Assembly: GCA_017308345.1 (NCBI GenBank)
Contig: JAFKFE010000517.1
Span: 1 to 10,693 of the forward strand
DNA from: Alphaproteobacteria bacterium
Lineage (GTDB): Bacteria > Pseudomonadota > Alphaproteobacteria > Rhizobiales > Rhizobiaceae
Reading direction: 5' to 3'
Length of the DNA: 10,693 bases
In this document: positions 7,107 through 10,693 of the stretch, piece after piece
How positions within the stretch are numbered: the first letter of the stretch is position 1
Layout: each line of letters starts with the position of its first letter
Notes under the pieces: generated by a model
The model's database searches: none
Seen by the model: only the letters and a program-made list of their open reading frames with translations
Told to the model about the DNA's origin: nothing
Made by a program: the position numbers and the translations under genes

Positions 7107-7520
7107 ATGACCCTCAATGGTTTCAAGTGCCTGGTAGTAGCAGCTCTAATGCTGTCTTCTACGCTTGATGCAAACGCTGCGTCCCGGTCGAAATGGGTGG
7201 AAGTCACCAAACCCGTAATCTACTGCGGCGGCGTAGACGCCGACGCGGCGGCATTTTTGCTGCTGCGCTGGCTGGGTTCCGAACACGGAGAGATCGACGA
7301 CGACATCAAGCAGTCCTGTGGCCTGCTGACGGTTGGCGATCAATATCTGCTGGACGATCAGCAACCAGAATCGGATAGGAGCCGGGTTATCTTGATGTGG
7401 AGCCCCATCTGCCCGAGAGGTTGTTCGCCAACCATGCTTCCGGCAGCCGCTCCGCCCCGTCGCCTCGCGGGAACATATCTTAAACCGATAAGGCCACCGA
7501 AGGGCTGGGAGGGCTGGTAA
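7107..7520 (+). CDS. Small secreted hypothetical protein, possibly SOS-regulated; 3' part possibly frameshifted
   Basis: I do not recognise this 137-residue product. From the ATG at 7107 it begins with a good Sec signal peptide: MTLNGFK, a hydrophobic core at about 8-19, then ANA at 22-24 as a probable cleavage site, so it should be exported. An in-frame TTG sits directly before the ATG, and no strong ribosome-binding site is visible. The mature part has Cys pairs in YCGG and SCGL and a late ICPRGC. The first 90 or so mature residues look protein-like, but the tail is rich in Pro, Arg and Ala. Another frame, open from about 7380 to 7489, reads EPGYLDVEPHLPERLFANHA, so a frameshift near 7375-7385 is possible. 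GC content is lower than in the flanking genes (about 53-55% in two hand-counted 60-base samples against 68% in one from cobW). It sits between the two copies of a direct repeat and behind a LexA-type promoter. Confidence 0.5.
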   Translation: MTLNGFKCLVVAALMLSSTLDANAASRSKWVEVTKPVIYCGGVDADAAAFLLLRWLGSEHGEIDDDIKQSCGLLTVGDQYLLDDQQPESDRSRVILMWSPICPRGCSPTMLPAAAPPRRLAGTYLKPIRPPKGWEGW

Positions 7521-7521
7521 T

Positions 7522-7562
7522 GGCGCTGGCCCACACGGCGGTGTCGTAGCCGTGCGTTGACA
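7522..7562 (+). repeat. Direct repeat copy 2 (ycaQ-like tail remnant plus TTGACA)
   Basis: This is the second copy of the 41-base sequence at 7013-7053. In the frame equivalent to the ycaQ-like tail it reads MALAHTAVS followed by TAG, from an ATG that overlaps the TAA stop of the preceding gene (TAATG). Its TTGACA forms the -35 box of the cobalamin riboswitch promoter. The mini-frame is probably a relic of the duplication and not a gene. Confidence 0.85.
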
Positions 7563-7585
7563 CCACTGCCCGCAAAAGCCTAAAT
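7557..7585 (+). promoter_or_regulatory. Promoter of the B12-riboswitch operon
   Basis: TTGACA at 7557-7562 and CTAAAT at 7580-7585 are separated by 17 bases. Transcription would begin at about 7592, where the first strand of the riboswitch closing stem starts. The agreement with the RNA boundary supports the call; no start site has been measured. Confidence 0.6.
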
Positions 7586-7592
7586 CCTGAGC

Positions 7593-7770
7593 CAGACGGT
7601 CTTCTCCCGGCAAAGGGAGGAGCGAAGAGGGAATGCGGTGCGGGCCAAAACCCAAATCCGCGGCTGTCCCCGCAACTGTGAGCGACGAGCCCCGGCCGAA
7701 AACCACTGGGATGTTCCCGGGAAGGCGGCATTCAGGGCGACGACCCGCGAGCCAGGAGACCTGCCGTCTG
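7593..7770 (+). ncRNA. Cobalamin (AdoCbl) riboswitch
   Basis: The closing stem P1 is CAGACGG at 7593-7599 with CCGTCTG at 7764-7770. Between them lie the landmarks of cobalamin riboswitches in the usual order: GGGAATGCGGTGC at about 7629-7641, CCGCGGCTGTCCCCGCAACTG at about 7658-7678, CACTGGGATGTTCCCGGGAAGG at about 7704-7725 (pyrimidine/purine-paired stem), then GACGACCCGCGAGCCAGGAGACCTGCC at about 7739-7765, which includes the B12 box. Known members bind adenosylcobalamin and turn off the genes behind them. Here those are DUF1636, cobW and cobN, all in cobalt handling or B12 synthesis. The expression platform is described separately. Confidence 0.95.
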
Positions 7771-7788
7771 AGACTTTAAGTATCCGAA

Positions 7789-7815
7789 TGCCCGGCGGGT
7801 TTTCCGGGCAAGGAG
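7789..7815 (+). promoter_or_regulatory. Riboswitch expression platform: hairpin abutting the Shine-Dalgarno of the DUF1636 gene
   Basis: TGCCCGG (7789-7795) pairs with CCGGGCA (7804-7810) around an 8-base loop. The 3' strand ends at the first base of AAGGAG (7810-7815), 7 bases before the TTG start. There is no U-run after the stem, so a Rho-independent terminator is unlikely. Control of ribosome access is the better guess, though the sequence does not prove it. Confidence 0.5.
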
Positions 7816-7822
7816 CCTGGTT

Positions 7823-8251
7823 TTGGATCGCAGCGGCAGTTTTCCGGCAAACAGTGCGGACATTTCGTCCGAGCGCGACGACGCGCTGGCCGGCGTGACC
7901 GTCATCGTCTGCTCCTCCTGCCGCGACGAAACCGGCTCGGACGCGCATCCACGCGCCGGCGCGCTGCTGGCTGAAGACACGCGCCGGGCCGCCGCCGGCG
8001 AAAATATCCGCATCCGCACCGTCGAATGCCTCGGCAATTGCAAGCGCCGCTTGAGCGCCGCGCTGCTGCGCGACGGCTGCTGGAGCTACGTCTTCGGCGA
8101 TCTGGAAACGACCAGCGGCGCCGACCTCATCGCCGGCGCAAAGCTCTTCGCCACTTCGACTGACGGCCTCATCCCCTGGCGCGGCCGGCCCGATTCCCTC
8201 AAGCGCGGCCTCGTTGCTCGCATCCCTCCCCTCGACATGCTGAAGGACTGA
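7823..8251 (+). CDS. DUF1636 Cys-rich (ferredoxin-like) protein in the cobalt/B12 operon
   Basis: The 142-residue product matches the DUF1636 family of small proteins found beside cobW and cobalt genes in alphaproteobacteria. From about residue 24 it resembles the thioredoxin-like ferredoxin fold: VTVIVCSSC with C30 and C33, then VECLGNCKRRLSAALL with C69 and C73. The C-x2-C plus C-x3-C set could bind a [2Fe-2S] cluster or a metal ion. The biochemical function is not established; cobalt reduction or delivery to CobW/CobN is an inference from operon position. The start is TTG at 7823, chosen because AAGGAG lies 7 bases upstream and no ATG or GTG fits. The first 23 residues are polar and probably disordered. 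It is directly under the cobalamin riboswitch, and cobW begins 2 bases after its stop. Confidence 0.85.
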   Translation: MDRSGSFPANSADISSERDDALAGVTVIVCSSCRDETGSDAHPRAGALLAEDTRRAAAGENIRIRTVECLGNCKRRLSAALLRDGCWSYVFGDLETTSGADLIAGAKLFATSTDGLIPWRGRPDSLKRGLVARIPPLDMLKD

Positions 8252-8253
8252 CC

Positions 8254-9291
8254 ATGAACGCTTCCGTTTCCCGCGTGCCCTGCACCGTCGTCACCGGCTT
8301 CCTCGGCGCCGGCAAGACGACCCTGATCCGAAACCTGCTCGAAAACGCCAAGGGCAAGCGGCTGGCGATCATCGTCAACGAGTTCGGCGATGTCGGCATC
8401 GACGGCGAGATCCTGAAGGGCTGCGGCGTCGACGCGTGCCCGGAGGAAAACATCGTCGAGCTCGCCAATGGCTGCATCTGCTGCACCGTCGCCGACGACT
8501 TCGTGCCGGCGCTCGACCAGATCCTGTCACGCACGCCGAAGGTCGACCACATCCTGATCGAGACCTCCGGCCTCGCTTTGCCGAAGCCGCTCGTCCAGGC
8601 TTTCCAGTGGCCGACGGTGAAGAGCCGCGTCACCGTCGACGGCGTCGTCGCCGTGGTCGACGGCCCGGCGCTGGCCGATGGCCGTGTCGCTTCCGACATG
8701 GACGCCTTGCAGGCGCAGCGCGCCGCCGACGATTCGCTCGACCATGACGATCCGGTCGAGGAAGTGTTCGAGGATCAGATCGCCTGCGCCGACCTGATCA
8801 TCCTGTCGAAGAGCGATTTGATGGACGCGGCCGGCTCGGAGCGCGCCAACGCCGTCATCGGCGAGCATGTCGCGCGCGCCGTCAAGGTCGTGCCGACCGC
8901 GCAGGGCAAGGTCGATCCATCCGTGCTGCTCGGCCTCGGCCTTGCCGTCGAGGACGACATCGAGAACCGCAAGACGCATCACGACGACGAGCTCGACCAC
9001 GAGCATGACGATTTCGATTCCTTCGTCATCGACATCCCGTCGATCGCCAATCCGGATGAACTGGCAAAACGCGTCGCCCTTGCCGCCGAGCAGGAAAACG
9101 TGTTGCGCGTCAAAGGTTTCGTGGAGGTCGGCGGCAAGCCGATGCGGCTTCTGCTCCAAGCCGTCGGCCCCCGCGTCAACCATTACTATGACCGTGCCTG
9201 GACGCCGGAGGACGACCGCCGCTCGCGCCTCGTCGTCATCGGCCTCAAGGGGCTGAACCGCCCGGCGATCGAGCAAATCCTCGCTGGCTGA
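8254..9291 (+). CDS. cobW: CobW, metal-binding G3E-family GTPase of cobalamin synthesis
   Basis: CobW is a SIMIBI/G3E GTPase that binds Co(II) and is thought to deliver it to the CobNST cobaltochelatase in the aerobic B12 pathway. The 345-residue protein has the Walker A GFLGAGKTT at 15-23, the metal-binding CxCC motif GCICCT with C74, C76 and C77, the Walker B-side ETSG at 103-106, and a guanine-recognition motif SKSD at 185-188 in place of the classic NKxD. A His/Asp-rich loop at 241-253 (H242, H243, H249, H251) is probably an additional metal site. A C-terminal CobW_C domain follows, ending at LKGLNRPAIEQIL. The ATG lies 2 bases after the DUF1636 stop with AAGGA inside that gene. Position directly before cobN supports cobW over the other G3E members such as the zinc GTPases ZigA/YeiR. 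Confidence 0.95.
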   Translation: MNASVSRVPCTVVTGFLGAGKTTLIRNLLENAKGKRLAIIVNEFGDVGIDGEILKGCGVDACPEENIVELANGCICCTVADDFVPALDQILSRTPKVDHILIETSGLALPKPLVQAFQWPTVKSRVTVDGVVAVVDGPALADGRVASDMDALQAQRAADDSLDHDDPVEEVFEDQIACADLIILSKSDLMDAAGSERANAVIGEHVARAVKVVPTAQGKVDPSVLLGLGLAVEDDIENRKTHHDDELDHEHDDFDSFVIDIPSIANPDELAKRVALAAEQENVLRVKGFVEVGGKPMRLLLQAVGPRVNHYYDRAWTPEDDRRSRLVVIGLKGLNRPAIEQILAG

Positions 9292-9308
9292 GGCGAATCC
9301 GGACCGCG

Positions 9309-10693
9309 ATGCATATCCTCGCCACCACATCCGCTTCGCTCGACGATCTCGCCGAGCCGATCGACCTCAGGCAGACGCCTGCGGATGTCGTGGCCCTGTC
9401 CTTCACCGACAGCGATCTCGCCGGCCTGGCCGCCGCCTGGAAGGCGGACGCCGAGCGCCTGCCGTCGATGCGGCTGGCTGCGCTGCGCGACCTCCGCCAC
9501 CCGATGTCGGTGGACTTGTGGATCGACAGCGTCGCTCGCCATGCCAAGGTCGTCCTCGTCCGCATCCTCGGCGGCTATGACTGGTGGCGCTATGGTTGCG
9601 ACCAACTCGCCGCTGTGGCGCGCGAGCGCGGCATCACGCTGGCTCTGCTGCCCGGCGAAAGCCATGACGAGGATCAGCGGCTGATCGAAGGCTCGACCCT
9701 GCCGCGCGCCGAGCTCAACGCCCTGCTCGGCTATTTCCGGGAGGGCGGCCCGGCCAATATGGCGGCGCTGGTGCAAAGGCTGGCACGGCTTGCCGGGTCG
9801 GAGGCGGCCGTGACCGAGCCGGTCGGTGTGCCGAAGGCGGGGTATTATGAGCCGGAAGTTGGTGTCGTTGAGAAGCCGAACCTTCCAAAGGTCGGCGTGC
9901 CCGTCGTTCCAATCCTCTTCTACCGTTCGATGCTGCTGGCCGCCGACGTCGCGCCAATCGACGCGCTGGTCGAAGCCCTCCGCCAGCACGGTATGGTCCC
10001 GGTGCCGATCTTCGTGTCCAGCCTCAAGGATCCGGCATCCCTGACCTTCGTCGAAACCACCCTCTCCTCGTCAAGCCCCGCCGCCATCGTCACCGCCACG
10101 GCCTTCGCCTCGGGCGCGGAACCCGGCGCCGAAACCCTGTTCGACAGGGCCGGCGTGCCCGTCTTCCAGGTCATCGTCGCCACCACCCGGCGCGAGGTCT
10201 GGGAAAAGAACCAGCGCGGCCTGGCGCCCGCCGATCTCGCCATGCATATCGTGCTGCCCGAGCTCGACGGCCGCATCCTGGCCGGCGCGATTTCCTTCAA
10301 GGGCGAAGTCGAAACCGACCCGGCGCTGGCCTTCCGCGCCTTCGCCAACCGACCCGAGGCGGATCGTGTCGCGCAGGTCGCCAAGCGTATCGCCGCATTT
10401 ATTCGCCTGCAACGCACCGAGCGGGCCAAGCGCAAGCTGGCGATCCTGATCCCGGATTATCCGAGCGCGCCCGGGCGGACCGGTTACGCCGTTGGGCTGG
10501 ATGTGCCGTCGAGCGTGCTCGCCATGCTGCACGACCTGAAGGAACAGGGCTATGCGGTTGAAGGGATTCCGCAATCGCCACGTGAATTGCTGGATGCGCT
10601 GGAGGCGAGCGGACACGGGCTTGGCTTGCAGGATTATCGCCCCCTTTCGGCCGAAGTGCCGGAGGCCGCACGAACTTCGGTCGAGGCCGCATG
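9309..10693 (+). CDS. cobN: Cobaltochelatase large subunit CobN (partial, C-terminus off window)
   Basis: CobN is the large, substrate-binding subunit of the ATP-dependent CobNST chelatase, which inserts Co(II) into hydrogenobyrinic acid a,c-diamide in the aerobic B12 pathway; it is related to magnesium chelatase ChlH/BchH. The frame opens at ATG 9309, 17 bases after cobW, and runs 461 codons to the edge. Full-length proteins are about 1250-1300 residues, so roughly a third is visible. The N-terminus (MHILATT, then IDLRQTPADVVALSFTDSDL) matches the CobN family opening, and residues about 85-130 (RILGGYDWWRYGCDQLAAVA) and 265-300 (TATAFASGAEPGAETLFDRAGVPVFQVI) are typical of the family. The ribosome-binding site is weak (GGAC at 9301). 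It is co-transcribed with cobW and falls under the riboswitch. Confidence 0.95.
   Translation, partial: MHILATTSASLDDLAEPIDLRQTPADVVALSFTDSDLAGLAAAWKADAERLPSMRLAALRDLRHPMSVDLWIDSVARHAKVVLVRILGGYDWWRYGCDQLAAVARERGITLALLPGESHDEDQRLIEGSTLPRAELNALLGYFREGGPANMAALVQRLARLAGSEAAVTEPVGVPKAGYYEPEVGVVEKPNLPKVGVPVVPILFYRSMLLAADVAPIDALVEALRQHGMVPVPIFVSSLKDPASLTFVETTLSSSSPAAIVTATAFASGAEPGAETLFDRAGVPVFQVIVATTRREVWEKNQRGLAPADLAMHIVLPELDGRILAGAISFKGEVETDPALAFRAFANRPEADRVAQVAKRIAAFIRLQRTERAKRKLAILIPDYPSAPGRTGYAVGLDVPSSVLAMLHDLKEQGYAVEGIPQSPRELLDALEASGHGLGLQDYRPLSAEVPEAARTSVEAA

Noticed and set aside
7087..7107. Six-codon mini-frame (MNRALV) ending in a TGATG overlap with the secreted-protein start
   Set aside because: It could be a leader for coupled translation, but there is no clear ribosome-binding site and such short frames arise by chance.
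7146..7706. 186-codon minus-strand open frame across the secreted-protein gene and riboswitch
   Set aside because: It runs through the conserved riboswitch structure and the promoter, has no recognisable domain and is antisense to better candidates.
7752..7820. Alternative pairing of B12-box CCAGG (7752-7756) with CCTGG (7816-7820) just after the Shine-Dalgarno
   Set aside because: It is short, and sequestering the Shine-Dalgarno by the unbound aptamer would give ligand-induced expression, opposite to the usual behaviour of this riboswitch class.
7789..7825. Rho-independent terminator after the riboswitch
   Set aside because: The hairpin is GC-rich but not followed by a run of T; it is followed at once by a Shine-Dalgarno and start codon.
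8994..9018. His/Asp-rich loop in CobW as a novelty
   Set aside because: His-rich metal-binding loops are common in CobW and other G3E GTPases, so it supports the annotation but is not unusual.

Overview
The window looks like chromosomal DNA from a GC-rich alphaproteobacterium of the Rhizobiales, most likely Mesorhizobium or a close Phyllobacteriaceae relative. That placement is inferred from protein style, the nuo gene order with a long NuoE, an alphaproteobacterial-type LexA box (GAAC-N7-GAAC) and an aerobic-type cobW-cobN pair. No rRNA, tRNA, CRISPR array or transposase was seen.

Left half, minus strand (1-5506): the proximal part of the respiratory complex I operon, in transcription order nuoA, nuoB, nuoC, nuoD, nuoE, nuoF, with nuoF cut by the window edge. 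The genes are packed with overlaps or gaps of 0-10 bases except between nuoC and nuoD. There a lower-GC segment of about 480 bases carries one gene for a four-helix-bundle protein of the 23S-rRNA-intervening-sequence/Avd-like family. It is bracketed by imperfect inverted copies of AGTAGTG-type repeats, and one of these supplies the nuoC stop codon. It looks like a small gene cassette that landed in an essential operon without breaking it.

Centre (5507-7040): a divergent intergenic region, then a plus-strand gene for a YcaQ/AlkX-like DNA glycosylase with the Q-I-D catalytic motif.

Right half, plus strand (7041-10693): a 41-base sequence made of the last codons of the ycaQ-like gene plus a TTGACA box recurs 509 bases downstream with 36 matches. 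Between the two copies lies a lower-GC segment with a LexA-box promoter and a small secreted hypothetical protein. The second copy supplies the -35 box of the next promoter, which drives a cobalamin riboswitch. The riboswitch precedes a tight operon of a DUF1636 Cys-rich protein (TTG start), CobW (metal-binding GTPase) and CobN (cobaltochelatase large subunit, cut by the window edge). Together these serve cobalt handling and insertion in B12 synthesis and should be shut down when B12 is plentiful.

The two points most worth following up are the repeat-bracketed four-helix-bundle cassette inside the nuo operon and the direct-repeat-bounded SOS-type segment between the ycaQ-like gene and the B12 operon.
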